This document shows positions 8,947-19,071 of a DNA stretch of 64,000 nucleotides, one piece after another. The first letter of the stretch is position 1. Each line of letters opens with the position of its first letter. Below the pieces are notes generated by a model that ran no database searches, was not told where the DNA came from, and saw only the letters and a program-made list of their open reading frames with translations. Both the position numbers and the translations under genes were made by a program. The stretch is from Caldalkalibacillus mannanilyticus JCM 10596. Its GTDB lineage: Bacteria; Bacillota; Bacilli; Caldalkalibacillales; JCM-10596. The stretch covers positions 1 through 64,000 of the forward strand of contig NZ_BAMO01000012.1 of the NCBI RefSeq assembly GCF_000615945.1, written 5' to 3'.

Positions 8947-10073
8947 TGATGGAAATGAAAGAACTAACCGTCCATCTCGGAGAACGAGCCTACCCTATTT
9001 GGATTGGTCACGGATTGTTGAAAAAAATAGCGACGTTTTTAGAACAACTCCACATCCATCAAAATCAAAAGATTCTTTTAATCACAGACTCAAATATCGG
9101 GCCGCTCTATGCTGATAAGTTGATGAACCAGCTGCGAGAAAGTGGTTATGTGGCATTCAGCTACATTGTTCCAGCAGGAGAAGGTTCAAAATCTCTAGAG
9201 CAATATGATCAGATTATGACCTTCGCTATTGAAAAGAAATTAGATCGTCATAGTTTAATCTTAGCTCTTGGTGGGGGAGTTGTAGGGGATTTAGCGGGGT
9301 TTGTAGCCAGTACTTTTATGAGAGGAATTCCTTTTATTCAACTACCGACGACGATCTTAGCACATGATAGCAGTGTGGGAGGGAAGGTAGCGATTAACCA
9401 CTCCTTAGGAAAGAACCTCATTGGTTCTTTTTATCAGCCATTAGCTGTTATTTACGATACGGAAACATTGTCTACACTGCCTTACCGTGAAATCACTTCG
9501 GGATTTGCCGAAGTGATCAAACATGGGTTTATTTGGGATGCGGAATTTGTCCAGTGGCTAGACCAACATCGTGACGAGTGTCTAGCGCTTCAAGAACCTT
9601 TTCTATCTAAAGCCTTACATAGGGCTTGTGAAATTAAGACCATTGTGGTGGCGCAGGATGAGAAAGAGCATGGGATTAGAGCTCTACTTAATTACGGTCA
9701 TACCTTTGGTCACGCTTTTGAAGCTCTTGGTGGCTACTCCAGCTTAACCCATGGAGAGGCCATTTCGATTGGGATGGTCTTAGCGGCGAAGCTTAGTGAA
9801 GAAATTTATGATCGACAGGATCTAATGGTTCCAGTGAGAAACCTGTTGGCTAAATATGACTTGCCTGTATCTCATCAGAACTTATCATGGAGCCCAGAAG
9901 AAGTCTTAGAAAAAATGTACTCTGATAAAAAAGTAGTTGCAGAAAATCTAAACCTCGTTCTTCTCAGAGAAATGGGGCAGGCTGAGCTTGTGAAAAATGT
10001 ATCTCCTGATAAAGTGCTTAACGTTCTTATGAAAGGAGGAGATTCACTTGACACTGAGAGTCCGAGGAATTAG
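8946..10073 (+). CDS. aroB: 3-dehydroquinate synthase
   Basis: AroB converts DAHP to 3-dehydroquinate, the second shikimate step, with NAD and a divalent metal. The 375-residue protein has LALGGGVVGDLAGFVAST, PTTILAHDSSVGGKVAIN, and the metal-binding NYGHTFGHAFE and HGEAISIGM segments. ATG codons at 8946, 8949 and 8955 are all possible starts; GGAGGCGAAGAGG lies just ahead. Its end overlaps aroH by 26 bases. Confidence 0.96.
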   Translation: MMEMKELTVHLGERAYPIWIGHGLLKKIATFLEQLHIHQNQKILLITDSNIGPLYADKLMNQLRESGYVAFSYIVPAGEGSKSLEQYDQIMTFAIEKKLDRHSLILALGGGVVGDLAGFVASTFMRGIPFIQLPTTILAHDSSVGGKVAINHSLGKNLIGSFYQPLAVIYDTETLSTLPYREITSGFAEVIKHGFIWDAEFVQWLDQHRDECLALQEPFLSKALHRACEIKTIVVAQDEKEHGIRALLNYGHTFGHAFEALGGYSSLTHGEAISIGMVLAAKLSEEIYDRQDLMVPVRNLLAKYDLPVSHQNLSWSPEEVLEKMYSDKKVVAENLNLVLLREMGQAELVKNVSPDKVLNVLMKGGDSLDTESPRN

Positions 10074-10434
10074 AGGAGCAGTGACCGTTGAAAAAGATCA
10101 GGCAGAAGAGGTTGTACAAACCACTGAAACCCTTTTGCGTGAAATGATTCAAGCCAATCAATTAGAGGCTGAAGATGTAGCAAGTATTTGGATTACGGCA
10201 ACGGAAGACATTGTATCTGCGTTCCCTGCCCAAGCCATACGCAACATTGAAGGCTGGAGCATGGTTCCAGTGCTGTGTGCTAGAGAGATACCTGTCCCGC
10301 AATCTTTAGCTATGTGTATTCGAATCATGCTTCATGTCAATACCACCCTTCGTCAGGATGAAATCAATCATGTCTATTTAAAAGGAGCTAAACAACTTAG
10401 ACCTGATTTAAACTTGACGCAGAAAAGATCCTAG
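10048..10434 (+). CDS. aroH: Chorismate mutase, AroH type
   Basis: This 128-residue monofunctional chorismate mutase converts chorismate to prephenate for tyrosine and phenylalanine. The N terminus TLRVRGIRGAVTVEKDQ and the segments IWITATEDI and PVLCAREIPVP match the trimeric AroH family. The start is TTG, set by a strong AAGGAGGAG seven bases ahead, which makes it overlap aroB. The trp promoter lies in its last codons, the same layout as in B. subtilis. Confidence 0.95.
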   Translation: MTLRVRGIRGAVTVEKDQAEEVVQTTETLLREMIQANQLEAEDVASIWITATEDIVSAFPAQAIRNIEGWSMVPVLCAREIPVPQSLAMCIRIMLHVNTTLRQDEINHVYLKGAKQLRPDLNLTQKRS

Positions 10435-10442
10435 TATAAAAT
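10414..10442 (+). promoter_or_regulatory. Sigma-A promoter of the trp operon
   Basis: TTGACG at 10414-10419 and TAAAAT at 10437-10442 are 17 bases apart, inside the 3' end of aroH. Transcription would begin near 10449, just before the first TRAP triplet. An alternative -10, TATAAA at 10435, gives a 15-base spacer. Confidence 0.72.
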
Positions 10443-10452
10443 GCAAATAAGT

Positions 10453-10604
10453 TAGTTTAGACGTAGAGTTCAAGTTAGAGTTAGAGTGAGTAATAACAAA
10501 GAAACAAAGTATGTTTAGTAGAGAGCAAACAGAATGTTTAGAATTTTTTGATGAGTTTAGTTTTTAATAAGAGATTAGATGAGAGAGAATTGAGTTGAGG
10601 AGAG
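10453..10604 (+). promoter_or_regulatory. TRAP-binding leader of the trp operon
   Basis: The leader is crowded with TAG and GAG triplets spaced by two or three bases, the RNA target of TRAP. One cluster covers 10453-10490, with triplets at 10453, 10458, 10464, 10476, 10482 and 10488. A second covers 10553-10604, with triplets at 10553, 10558, 10571, 10576, 10581, 10592, 10597 and 10602. A few lie between them, at 10516-10525 and 10539. When tryptophan is plentiful, TRAP should bind here and favour termination before trpE. Confidence 0.88.
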
Positions 10605-10658
10605 CCAATAAACATCATTTGTTTATAAACAGGGCTAGCCATGTCCTGTTTTTATTTT
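10600..10658 (+). terminator. trp attenuator: antiterminator and terminator hairpins
   Basis: The terminator is a 9-bp stem, AAACAGGGC (10627-10635) with GTCCTGTTT (10643-10651), followed by a T-rich run. A competing antiterminator can form from AGAGCC plus ATAAACA (about 10601-10613) pairing with TGTTTAT plus GGGCT. Its 5' arm contains the last GAG triplets. TRAP binding there would break the antiterminator and allow termination, as in the established Bacillus mechanism. Confidence 0.82.
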
Positions 10659-10685
10659 GTATACCTATTTTTTCCTCTCTTAATT

Positions 10686-10710
10686 CCTCTTCATTTATTA
10701 AATGAAGGGG
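10686..10710 (+). promoter_or_regulatory. Hairpin covering the trpE ribosome site
   Basis: An 11-bp stem forms between 10686-10696 and 10700-10710 with a three-base ATT loop. The 3' arm contains AAGGGG, the Shine-Dalgarno sequence of trpE (start at 10721). Folding would hide the ribosome site and lower TrpE translation. Confidence 0.75.
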
Positions 10711-10720
10711 TGTTTGTCTT

Positions 10721-12267
10721 ATGTTTTATCCTTCCTTTTCGGAGGTGCTTGAATTAAAATCCTCCGCCACACTAATTCCTATCAGTCAAAAGGTTTGGTC
10801 TGATAATGTAACTCCAATCCGCTTATTTCAACAAATTAAAGGTCCTTATTCCTTCTTGCTCGAGAGTGTCGAAGGGGGAGAAAAATGGGCTAGATATTCT
10901 TTCATCGGCGATCAGCCATTTTTGATTTTTTCTGCTAGAGATGGAAAGGCTTATCTTGAAGAAGGGAAAGTAGAGCCTAAGATCAAGGTAGAACTAGAAG
11001 GGCATCCAAGGCAGCTCTTGCAAGAATTATTACGAAAATACAAAGCTCCTGAGAGCTTAAAACTCCCGAGATTTTCTGGTGGGGCTGTAGGCTATATTGG
11101 TTATGATGCTGTATCACTAATAGAGAATATTCCGGCTCATATGGATGACTCCTTGCAGCAAGATCAAATGAGACTCATGTTTTGCGACGATATTATTGCT
11201 TTTGACCATTTGCAACAAGAAATAACCTTTATTTCACACTTGTTTATCGAACCTGGTCAAGACGAGCTAGAAATTCAAAGAAACTATGAACGAGTTTGTC
11301 AGCGCCTCAAGGAAAGAGTGGATCAAGTTTTTCAAAAATTACAAAAAGACCATCTTCGCTTATTTCAAGCACCTACTGAAAAAATAGATGTCGATTGGGA
11401 ACGAGTTCAATCCAATTTTAGTAAGGAAACATTTATTGAAGCTGTTGAACAGGTTAAAGAGTATATTCGAGCGGGGGATATTTTTCAGACTGTGCTTTCT
11501 CAGCGTTTTGCTCTAGACATAGAAACAGATCCATTTAACCTCTATCGGGTTCTTCGTGTAGTGAATCCTTCTCCCTACTTGTATTACCTAGACTTAGGTG
11601 ATGGCTCGCAATTAGTGGGAAGCTCCCCTGAAAGATTAGTACAACTAGAAGAAGGAAGGTAGAAACCAATCCGATTGCCGGGACACGTCATAGGGGGAAA
11701 ACAGTAGAAGAGGATCATGCCTTAGCAGAAGATCTCTTAGCGGATGAAAAGGAGAGAGCCGAGCATCATATGCTTTTAGATTTGGGGAGAAATGACATTG
11801 GGCGTATTAGTGAGTATGGCTCAGTGACTGTTAAGAAAAAAATGGAAATTGAAAGATTCTCTCATGTCATGCATATTGTTTCAACCGTAGAAGGGCAAAT
11901 CAAAAAAGATGTGGATGCAGTAGATTGCTTATTTTCCTGCTTCCCTGCCGGAACTGTTTCTGGTGCACCCAAAATTAGAGCGATGGAAATTATCGCTGAA
12001 CTCGAAAGAGAAGCAAGAAATACTTATGCTGGTGCTATTGGATATTTTTCTTTTTCAGGGAACCTAGATTCTTGTATTACGATCAGAACAATTCTGGTCC
12101 ATGAAGGGAAGGCGTATGTTCAGGCTGGTGCAGGGATTGTGGCTGATTCGGTACCTGAGAAGGAGTGGGAAGAAACAAGAAACAAAGCCAAAGCATTATT
12201 AGTTGCGATCCAAATGGCAGATGAACTATTTCAAAATAAGGGAGAGGGGGAGTCCATCTATGTTTAA
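10721..12267 (+). pseudogene. trpE: Anthranilate synthase component I, frameshifted
   Basis: TrpE makes anthranilate from chorismate. The first frame (10721-11662) covers the N-terminal domain, with LLESVEGGEKWARYSFIG, and the start of the chorismate-binding domain (GDIFQTVLSQRF, SSPERLV). It stops at TAG 11660. The correct continuation lies in another frame: [51 protein letters not shown]. Restoring one G at AGGT (11658-11660) gives [13 protein letters not shown] and a 515-residue normal TrpE. No trpG lies beside it; in B. subtilis the glutaminase subunit is shared with the folate operon. Probably an assembly error, but a real mutation would cause tryptophan auxotrophy. Confidence 0.92.
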
Positions 12268-13291
12268 AGCGATGCTGGCAAAAATGATGGAAAGAAAAAA
12301 CCTTACAAGGGATGAAGCTTACCTGATGATGAAGGAGATTTTATCGGGAAATGCAACCCCCTCTCAAATTAGCTGCTTTATTTCACTTGTCACTTTTCGT
12401 GGAGTAGAAGCGGAAGAATTAATTGGACTGACGGAAGCAATGAGAGATTTTGCGCAAATTCTTCCAGTTCAAACTCACTACCCTATTGTGGATACATGTG
12501 GTACGGGAGGAGCTGGAGCGAAAACCTTTAACGTTTCCACAGCAAGCGCACTAGTAGCTTCCTCTACAGGATTAAGAGTAGCGAAACATGGAAATCGGGC
12601 AGTAACTAGTCAGACGGGGAGTGCGGATGTACTTCAAGAGCTGGGCTTAGAAGTAGACCTGACTCCAGAAGAGATGGCAAGGTGCTTAGAAGAGTATCAT
12701 ATGTGCTTTATGTTTGCCCCTTTGTATCATCAAGCGATGAGATTTGCGGCAACGACTCGAAAGGAAATAGGAATCAGAACCGTATTCAATTTATTAGGTC
12801 CGATGACTAATCCAGCTGGAGCTAAGCATCAAGTCATTGGTGTCTTTGATTTTAAATACAGTCTGATCATGGCTGAAGCTTTGAGAGAATTAGGATCTGA
12901 GCATGTCTTAATTGTAGCTGCAGAAGATGGTTTGGATGAATTCTCCATTGCTTCCTCAACAAGAGTGACAGAATTAAAGGACGGAGAGATTAGACAATAC
13001 AGTATAGAGCCAGAAGATGTAGGAATCACAAGAATATCTTCACTTGAGTCCCTACGTGTGAGCTCCCCTGTTCAGAGTGCTGAGGTGATCACGAGAATTT
13101 TGCGTGGTGAAGAGAAAGGCTCAGCTTATGATATGGTTTGCTATAATGCAGGAGCTGCTCTCTACGTAGGAAAAAAGGTGGCAAATATAGCAGAAGGTGT
13201 GCAACTGGCAAGGCAAGCCATTGACTCTAAACAAGCGTTGGAGCATTACCTAAAAATGAGAATGGTCAGAGGAGCGGTCGAAAATGCTTAA
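12260..13291 (+). CDS. trpD: Anthranilate phosphoribosyltransferase
   Basis: TrpD joins anthranilate to PRPP. The 343-residue protein has the PRPP-binding [18 protein letters not shown], the [15 protein letters not shown] segment and [11 protein letters not shown]. The ATG at 12260 has a strong GGAGAGGGGGAG site and overlaps the end of trpE by eight bases; an ORF start at 12203 is far inside trpE and is rejected. The order trpE-trpD without trpG is the Bacillus pattern. Confidence 0.96.
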   Translation: MFKAMLAKMMERKNLTRDEAYLMMKEILSGNATPSQISCFISLVTFRGVEAEELIGLTEAMRDFAQILPVQTHYPIVDTCGTGGAGAKTFNVSTASALVASSTGLRVAKHGNRAVTSQTGSADVLQELGLEVDLTPEEMARCLEEYHMCFMFAPLYHQAMRFAATTRKEIGIRTVFNLLGPMTNPAGAKHQVIGVFDFKYSLIMAEALRELGSEHVLIVAAEDGLDEFSIASSTRVTELKDGEIRQYSIEPEDVGITRISSLESLRVSSPVQSAEVITRILRGEEKGSAYDMVCYNAGAALYVGKKVANIAEGVQLARQAIDSKQALEHYLKMRMVRGAVENA

Positions 13292-14063
13292 TAAAATTAT
13301 TGAAGTAAAGAAAACAGAAGTTGAACAATTATATCAATCTGGTTATGAGTACAACTTATCGGTTTCCGAGCGTACTATCCCCTCTTTTTCCTTTGTCAAA
13401 GCACTTCAGAATCCTAAAAGAAGCTCAGCTCTCATTGCTGAGGTAAAGAAAGCTTCTCCATCTAAGGGAGTCATCAGAGAGGATTTTCAGCCTGTTCAGA
13501 TTGCTGATGAATATGAAAGAGGCGGTGCTGACTGTCTTTCTGTATTAACAGATCGTTCATTCTTTCAAGGGCATGAAAGCTATATACAAGCCATCAAAGA
13601 ACGTGTTTCCCTTCCCATTCTTCGAAAGGATTTTATTATAGATCCAATCCAAGTGTACCAGAGCGTCGAATTGGGAGCAGATGCGATTCTCTTAATTGCC
13701 AAAGCCTTACCTACTGATAAACTGGTCGAACTATATGAGCTAGCTGCGAAGGTAGGATTAGATGTATTAATCGAAGTGGCTAATCGAGAAGAGGTCGAAA
13801 ATGTGTTGGCTCATGTGACACCGTCAATTATAGGAATCAATAATCGTGATCTATCCACTTTTACTACAAGTACAGAGGTGACAAAATCTTTACTAACTTC
13901 CATTCCAGAAGAAGTACTCGTGATCAGTGAAAGTGGGATTCATTCTGCAGAAACTGTAAGAGATCTTGAACGTCATGGAGTGAGAGGCTTCCTGATTGGT
14001 GAGCATTTCATGCGACAGGAGAAGATTAAAGAAGCGGTGGAGGCCCTCTATGTCCAAGCTTAA
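13284..14063 (+). CDS. trpC: Indole-3-glycerol phosphate synthase
   Basis: This 259-residue TIM-barrel enzyme makes indole-3-glycerol phosphate by ring closure of CdRP. It shows LIAEVKKASPSKGVI, DCLSVLTDRSFFQG, LPILRKDFIIDP, and IIGINNRDLSTF, with VISESGI near the C terminus. It overlaps trpD by eight bases and trpF by fourteen, consistent with translational coupling. Confidence 0.96.
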   Translation: MLNKIIEVKKTEVEQLYQSGYEYNLSVSERTIPSFSFVKALQNPKRSSALIAEVKKASPSKGVIREDFQPVQIADEYERGGADCLSVLTDRSFFQGHESYIQAIKERVSLPILRKDFIIDPIQVYQSVELGADAILLIAKALPTDKLVELYELAAKVGLDVLIEVANREEVENVLAHVTPSIIGINNRDLSTFTTSTEVTKSLLTSIPEEVLVISESGIHSAETVRDLERHGVRGFLIGEHFMRQEKIKEAVEALYVQA

Positions 14064-14709
14064 GGTATGTGGAAATTATCTTTCAAGTGATTTGGAGCTA
14101 TTAGCCACTGTGGAAGAGCAGATAGACTATATTGGCTTTATTTTCACCCCTGTAAGTAAACGAATGGTACGGCCAGAGCTTGTAGAAGAGTGGATGAAGC
14201 ACTATTCTTTTTTGCAGAAGAAAGCGGTTGGAGTCTTTCTGAACCAAGAGCTAGAGGATGTTATGAGCATCTTGCAACAAACAGGAATCAAATATGCTCA
14301 GTTACATGGTGAGGAGTCCCCTGTCTATTGTCAGGAAATAAGGGAGCGTGCAGATGTTCAGATCTGGAAGGTTTTTTCAGTAGAAGATGGAAAAGTTGCC
14401 GCTGATCTAGCAAGCTATCGTTCTTATATTGACCATCTATTATTAGATACCAAAATCAAAGGTGTTTCTGGAGGTACTGGCGTTCAATTTGACTGGAGAA
14501 TTATTCCTGGGATTTACGAAGAAGTAAAGAAGCTCAATGGTTCACTCTGGATTGCAGGAGGAATTACTCCAGAGAATGTGGGACATTTACTTCAAGAATA
14601 TCCCCTAGATGGAATTGATCTAGCGAGTGGTGTTGAAGGCGAAAACGGAAAAGATCGTGAGAAATTAATGAACCTGCTGAAAGGGATGAAAAGTGATGGC
14701 AATGAATGA
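14050..14709 (+). CDS. trpF: Phosphoribosylanthranilate isomerase
   Basis: TrpF isomerises PRA to CdRP. The 219-residue barrel has [10 protein letters not shown], with the catalytic Cys, then [17 protein letters not shown], and the C-terminal [25 protein letters not shown] and GIDLASGVE. The last of these holds the D-x-S-S/A-G-V-E phosphate-binding motif. The ATG at 14050 follows GGTGGAGG and starts inside the end of trpC; the longer frame from 13996 reads through trpC and is rejected. Confidence 0.94.
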   Translation: MSKLKVCGNYLSSDLELLATVEEQIDYIGFIFTPVSKRMVRPELVEEWMKHYSFLQKKAVGVFLNQELEDVMSILQQTGIKYAQLHGEESPVYCQEIRERADVQIWKVFSVEDGKVAADLASYRSYIDHLLLDTKIKGVSGGTGVQFDWRIIPGIYEEVKKLNGSLWIAGGITPENVGHLLQEYPLDGIDLASGVEGENGKDREKLMNLLKGMKSDGNE

Positions 14710-15922
14710 AGCACAAATAAAGCAAAACATACCTGATCTCTATGGAAGATTTGGGATCTTTGGCGGTAAGTATGTTCCAGAAACGTTAATGAATGCTTTA
14801 GAAGAGTTGGAAATAGCCTATCAGGAGGTCAAAAAGGACCCGATCTTTCAACAAGAATATCTTCACTTATTACAAGAGTATTCTGGAAGACCGACCTCGC
14901 TATACCATGCGGAAAACCTAAGCAAGGCATGGGGAGGCAAGGCGAAGATCTACTTAAAACGTGAGGATTTGAATCATACAGGGGCACATAAAATTAATAA
15001 TGCCATTGGGCAGGCACTCCTTGCTAAAAGAATGGGGAAAAAATCGATTATTGCTGAAACAGGAGCAGGGCAGCACGGGGTAGCCTCCGCTACAGTAGCA
15101 GCTCGATTTGGACTTTCTTGTAAGGTTTTCATGGGGGAAGAGGATATTAAGCGTCAAGCTTTAAACGTCTTTAGAATGAAGCTTCTAGGCGCTGAAGTGA
15201 TTCCAGCCGTTTCGGGTTCTAGAACGCTGAAAGATGCGACAAATGAGGCGATTCGATACTGGGTTACACACGTGGAAGAATGTTATTACTTGATTGGCTC
15301 TGTTGTTGGACCTCATCCATATCCAGCGCTTGTCCGGGATTTTCAGCGTATTATTGGAGATGAAACAAAGCGTCAAATCATAGAGAAGGAAGGCAGATTG
15401 CCCGACACCATCATTGCTTGTGTTGGGGGAGGGAGTAATGCCATAGGGATTTTCTATCCTTTTATTGAAGACAAGTCAGTTCAACTTGTTGGAGTAGAAG
15501 CAGCAGGAAAAGGAGTGGAAACCTCGCAGCATGCAGCTACCATTACGAAGGGGCGAATTGGAGTCATGCATGGAGCCATGACCTATGTATTACAGGATGA
15601 AGAAGGACAAATTCAAGAAGCCCATTCTATTTCTGCTGGCTTAGATTATCCAGGAGTAGGTCCAGAGCATGCTTATCTAGCAAAAGAAGGAAGAGTGAGC
15701 TATCAGCATGCGACGGATTCAGAAGCCTTAGAAGCACTGGAAGAGCTCTGTCTAACAGAAGGGATCCTACCAGCTATCGAAAGTGCACATGCCCTAGCAG
15801 AAACGAAAAAAAGGGCATTGCAGGCTGAAGAGGGGCAGATCATTGTAGTCAATTTGTCGGGGCGCGGTGATAAAGATGTTCATACACTTCAGGAGAAATT
15901 AGGAAAGGAGGAGAGCCGATGA
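14696..15922 (+). CDS. trpB: Tryptophan synthase beta chain
   Basis: TrpB condenses indole and serine to tryptophan with PLP. The 408-residue protein has [16 protein letters not shown], the PLP lysine in [29 protein letters not shown] and the phosphate loop [11 protein letters not shown] place the start at ATG 14696, with 14702 as an alternative; AAAGGG lies ten bases before 14696. It overlaps trpF by about fourteen bases and trpA by four. Confidence 0.96.
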   Translation: MAMNEAQIKQNIPDLYGRFGIFGGKYVPETLMNALEELEIAYQEVKKDPIFQQEYLHLLQEYSGRPTSLYHAENLSKAWGGKAKIYLKREDLNHTGAHKINNAIGQALLAKRMGKKSIIAETGAGQHGVASATVAARFGLSCKVFMGEEDIKRQALNVFRMKLLGAEVIPAVSGSRTLKDATNEAIRYWVTHVEECYYLIGSVVGPHPYPALVRDFQRIIGDETKRQIIEKEGRLPDTIIACVGGGSNAIGIFYPFIEDKSVQLVGVEAAGKGVETSQHAATITKGRIGVMHGAMTYVLQDEEGQIQEAHSISAGLDYPGVGPEHAYLAKEGRVSYQHATDSEALEALEELCLTEGILPAIESAHALAETKKRALQAEEGQIIVVNLSGRGDKDVHTLQEKLGKEESR

Positions 15923-16749
15923 AGCAATGCATAACTCCTAGTCAAGAAATTAGCCATACATTTAACCGATGCAGGGAAGAGAATCAACCCGTTTTTATGC
16001 CTTTTGTGATGGGAGGATATCCAACCTATACAGATTCAATAGAAATTGCCTTAACTCTTCAAGAGGCAGGCGCACACTTACTAGAAATAGGCTTTCCTTA
16101 CTCTGATCCCTTAGCCGATGGACCAACGATTCAACATGCTAGTGAAATAGCTTTAAAGCAAGGATTAACTCTCACGAAGGGCTTTCAACTGATCGCAGAT
16201 ATGAGAAAAGCGGGAATCACCATTCCTTTGGTTATCATGGGGTACTACAATCCGATCCTACAGTTTGGCATCAAAGCCTTTGTGGAAAGAGCCATTGAAA
16301 TTGGAGCAAGTGGTGTTATTATTCCCGACCTTCCTTATGAAGAGTCTGCTGAGATTAGAAGTATTTCCAAGGAACTTGATTTTGCCTATATTTCTTTAAT
16401 TGCACCTAATTCGAAGAAAAGAATCAAGGAAATAGCAAGTCAGGCAGAAGGATTTATCTATTGTGTTTCATCGCTTGGTGTAACAGGAGCGCGCGATACT
16501 TTCTCACATGCCTTAGAGGATTACCTTCAGGAGGTCCGACTTCATGCCAAGGTTCCGCTTGCGATCGGATTTGGGATATCTAAAAAAGAGCATGTGCAAT
16601 TCTTTCAAAGCAAGGTGGATGGAATCATTGTCGCTAGTGCTTTAATCGACCTTATTCGCAAACAACTCCCTCTCTTCGAAAACCCTTCTACAAAAAAAGA
16701 AGCACTAAATTCACTAAAAAGGTTTGTAGAAGTTCTATTTTCAAAGTAA
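15919..16749 (+). CDS. trpA: Tryptophan synthase alpha chain
   Basis: TrpA cleaves indole-3-glycerol phosphate and channels indole to TrpB. The 276-residue barrel has [20 protein letters not shown], with the catalytic Glu, [15 protein letters not shown], and [10 protein letters not shown], with the catalytic Asp; [11 protein letters not shown] and [11 protein letters not shown] follow. The start ATG is in an ATGA overlap with trpB behind AAAGGAGGAGAG. It ends the trp block; hisC follows after 49 bases. Confidence 0.96.
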   Translation: MKQCITPSQEISHTFNRCREENQPVFMPFVMGGYPTYTDSIEIALTLQEAGAHLLEIGFPYSDPLADGPTIQHASEIALKQGLTLTKGFQLIADMRKAGITIPLVIMGYYNPILQFGIKAFVERAIEIGASGVIIPDLPYEESAEIRSISKELDFAYISLIAPNSKKRIKEIASQAEGFIYCVSSLGVTGARDTFSHALEDYLQEVRLHAKVPLAIGFGISKKEHVQFFQSKVDGIIVASALIDLIRKQLPLFENPSTKKEALNSLKRFVEVLFSK

Positions 16750-16798
16750 TATAGAAGATAGAAATTTCCATGTAGATATCGTAGATGAGGTGAAAAGA

Positions 16799-17884
16799 AT
16801 GAGAGCAAAATCACAAATTGCAGGCTTGCCAGTATATCAACCAGGAAAACCTATTGAAGAGGTTAAGAGAGAATTTAATTTAACGGAGATCATCAAGCTC
16901 GCATCAAATGAGAATCCGTTTGGATCTTCTCCCAAAGCAGTGGAAGCTGCGAAGGATGCTTGCGTCAATCTAGCCATTTATCCAGACGGTGCAGGATTTG
17001 AATTGCGCCAAAAAATTGCTCAATTTTATGATGTTGAAGTAGGACAGGTTATTCTCGGCAATGGATCAGATGAAATTGTCCAGATGATTTGTCGTACATA
17101 TTTAACCCCTGGTAGTAATACAGTGATGGCAGAGCCGACATTTCCTATGTATAAGATAAATGCTGTTATTGAAGGAGCTGATGCGATTGAAGTGCCCTTG
17201 AAAGAGGGGGTACATGATCTTGATGCCATGCTCCAACGCATTGATTCCAATACAAAAGTGGTCTGGGTCTGTAACCCTAATAATCCTTCTGGGACCTATA
17301 ATTCTGCTGAAGAAGTGGAAAGCTTCCTGCAGAAGGTACCGAGTGACGTCTTAGTGGTATTAGATGAGGCTTACTATGAATATGCTTACGCAAAGGATTA
17401 CCCGGAGTCCTTACCGCTCCTAGAAAAGTATCCTAATCTCATCATTCTACGCACCTTTTCGAAAATATATGGCTTAGCTGCTTTGCGCATTGGATATGGT
17501 CTTGCTTCGAAAGAAATCATCCACTTGACGAATCATGTTCGTGAACCGTTTAACGCGAATCGAGTAGCACAAAGCGCGGCACAAGCTGCTTTGGATGATC
17601 AGGAATACGTACAATATTGTAAGGAGAAAAACCGTCAGGGGCTTGAGCAATTTTACAAAGCTTTTGATCAAATGAACTTGTTTTACTACCCTTCTCAAGG
17701 GAACTTTATTTTAGTGGATACAGGGTTGCCTGGCAATGATGTGTTTCAAACGTTGTTAAGACAAGGGCTCATTGTTCGTTCAGGACAGGCACTTGGCTTC
17801 CCGACATTTGTTCGAATTACAGTGGGTACAGAAGAACAAAATGAAAAAATGATACAGGCGCTTAGAAAAATAGTAGGGAGATAA
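16799..17884 (+). CDS. hisC: Histidinol-phosphate / aromatic aminotransferase
   Basis: This 361-residue PLP aminotransferase serves histidine synthesis and, in Bacillus, also tyrosine and phenylalanine synthesis. It has IIKLASNENPFGSSPKA, LGNGSDEIVQM, CNPNNPSGTY, DEAYYEYA, and the PLP-lysine segment RTFSKIYGLAALRIGYG. ATG 16799 is chosen because GATGAGGTG fits it; a GTG at 16790 overlaps that site. It lies between trpA and tyrA as in B. subtilis, which links histidine to the aromatic operon. Confidence 0.95.
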   Translation: MRAKSQIAGLPVYQPGKPIEEVKREFNLTEIIKLASNENPFGSSPKAVEAAKDACVNLAIYPDGAGFELRQKIAQFYDVEVGQVILGNGSDEIVQMICRTYLTPGSNTVMAEPTFPMYKINAVIEGADAIEVPLKEGVHDLDAMLQRIDSNTKVVWVCNPNNPSGTYNSAEEVESFLQKVPSDVLVVLDEAYYEYAYAKDYPESLPLLEKYPNLIILRTFSKIYGLAALRIGYGLASKEIIHLTNHVREPFNANRVAQSAAQAALDDQEYVQYCKEKNRQGLEQFYKAFDQMNLFYYPSQGNFILVDTGLPGNDVFQTLLRQGLIVRSGQALGFPTFVRITVGTEEQNEKMIQALRKIVGR

Positions 17885-17886
17885 TC

Positions 17887-18996
17887 ATGATTCATGTTTC
17901 AATGATTGGAATCGGGCTGATCGGGGGATCGATCGCCCTTTCTTTAAAAAAGCAATACGGTCAACAAATTCAAATTAAAGGTTTTGACAATCAGACCTCA
18001 CAATTGCACCTTGCTGAATCCTTAGGGGTTATTGATCAAGCTGCCTTGCGAATGGAAGATGTCATCAAAGGAGCTGATGTCATCTTTTTGTGTACCCCTG
18101 TCCAAGTGCTGTGTGAACTATTAGAAAAAGTAATGGCTTCTCCTTATCTGAAGATAGGAGCTATCATCACAGATGTGGGCAGTACCAAAGAACAAATTGT
18201 TCGATTAAGTAATGAAATTGGCGGCAGTTCCAATGGTGTATTTATTGGGGGACACCCGATGGCTGGATCACATAAGTCAGGAGTGGAAGCGGCGCATGAC
18301 CGATTATTTGAAAATGCGTATTATGTTTTAACTCCAGATCATCAAATCGATGCACAAAAAGTGGCGATGCTAGAGGAATTATTATTGTCAACCCAAGCGA
18401 AGATTGTAAAAATGGCACCAGCAGAGCATGACCAAATCGTAGGAGCTATTAGTCATTTTCCGCACCTTATAGCTTCTTCCTTAGTGGAACAGGTACACCA
18501 TTATCATGAAGAGAATGAATGGTACCTGCGCCTAGCCGCGGGTGGCTTCAGAGATATCACACGAATTGCGTCTAGCAACCCTCGAATGTGGCGAGATATT
18601 ATTCTAAGTAATAAATCCCATCTCTTAAAGCAAATGGAGGACTGGCAAGCCAAGATGGAGCAAGTTAAAGATATGATTGCTACTGGAGATGCCAGTCAGA
18701 TTGAACATTTTTTTGCCCATGCTAAGCAAGTCAGGGATGGCTTGCCTGAAAGAACAAAAGGAGCCATTCCTTCATTTTATGATCTCTATGTCGATGTACC
18801 CGATCATCCTGGTGTGATTGGTCAGGTGACTACCTTGCTTGGAGAAAAAAAAATTAGTATTACCAACCTAGAAATTTTAGAAACACGTGAAGACATCATG
18901 GGAGTGTTGAGGTTAAGCTTCCGTCATGAAGAAGATCTAGAAGAAGCAAAAAACATTATGAGTCAAGCGAATTATGCTGTATATCGAAGAGAATAA
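17887..18996 (+). CDS. tyrA: Prephenate dehydrogenase with ACT domain
   Basis: TyrA oxidises prephenate to 4-hydroxyphenylpyruvate for tyrosine. The 369-residue protein starts with the NAD-binding IGIGLIGGSIALSLKK and has ITDVGSTKEQIV and GGHPMAGSHKSGVEAA in the catalytic domain. A C-terminal ACT domain from about residue 298 (LYVDVPDHPGVIGQVTTLL) suggests feedback control by an amino acid, most likely tyrosine. It follows hisC by two bases. Confidence 0.95.
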   Translation: MIHVSMIGIGLIGGSIALSLKKQYGQQIQIKGFDNQTSQLHLAESLGVIDQAALRMEDVIKGADVIFLCTPVQVLCELLEKVMASPYLKIGAIITDVGSTKEQIVRLSNEIGGSSNGVFIGGHPMAGSHKSGVEAAHDRLFENAYYVLTPDHQIDAQKVAMLEELLLSTQAKIVKMAPAEHDQIVGAISHFPHLIASSLVEQVHHYHEENEWYLRLAAGGFRDITRIASSNPRMWRDIILSNKSHLLKQMEDWQAKMEQVKDMIATGDASQIEHFFAHAKQVRDGLPERTKGAIPSFYDLYVDVPDHPGVIGQVTTLLGEKKISITNLEILETREDIMGVLRLSFRHEEDLEEAKNIMSQANYAVYRRE

Positions 18997-19071
18997 AGAT
19001 AGAGAAAAGAATGATAACTGAGGATGGAAGGAGTGAAGAGAGTTGAGTGAACACGTAAGTTCAAGATCACC

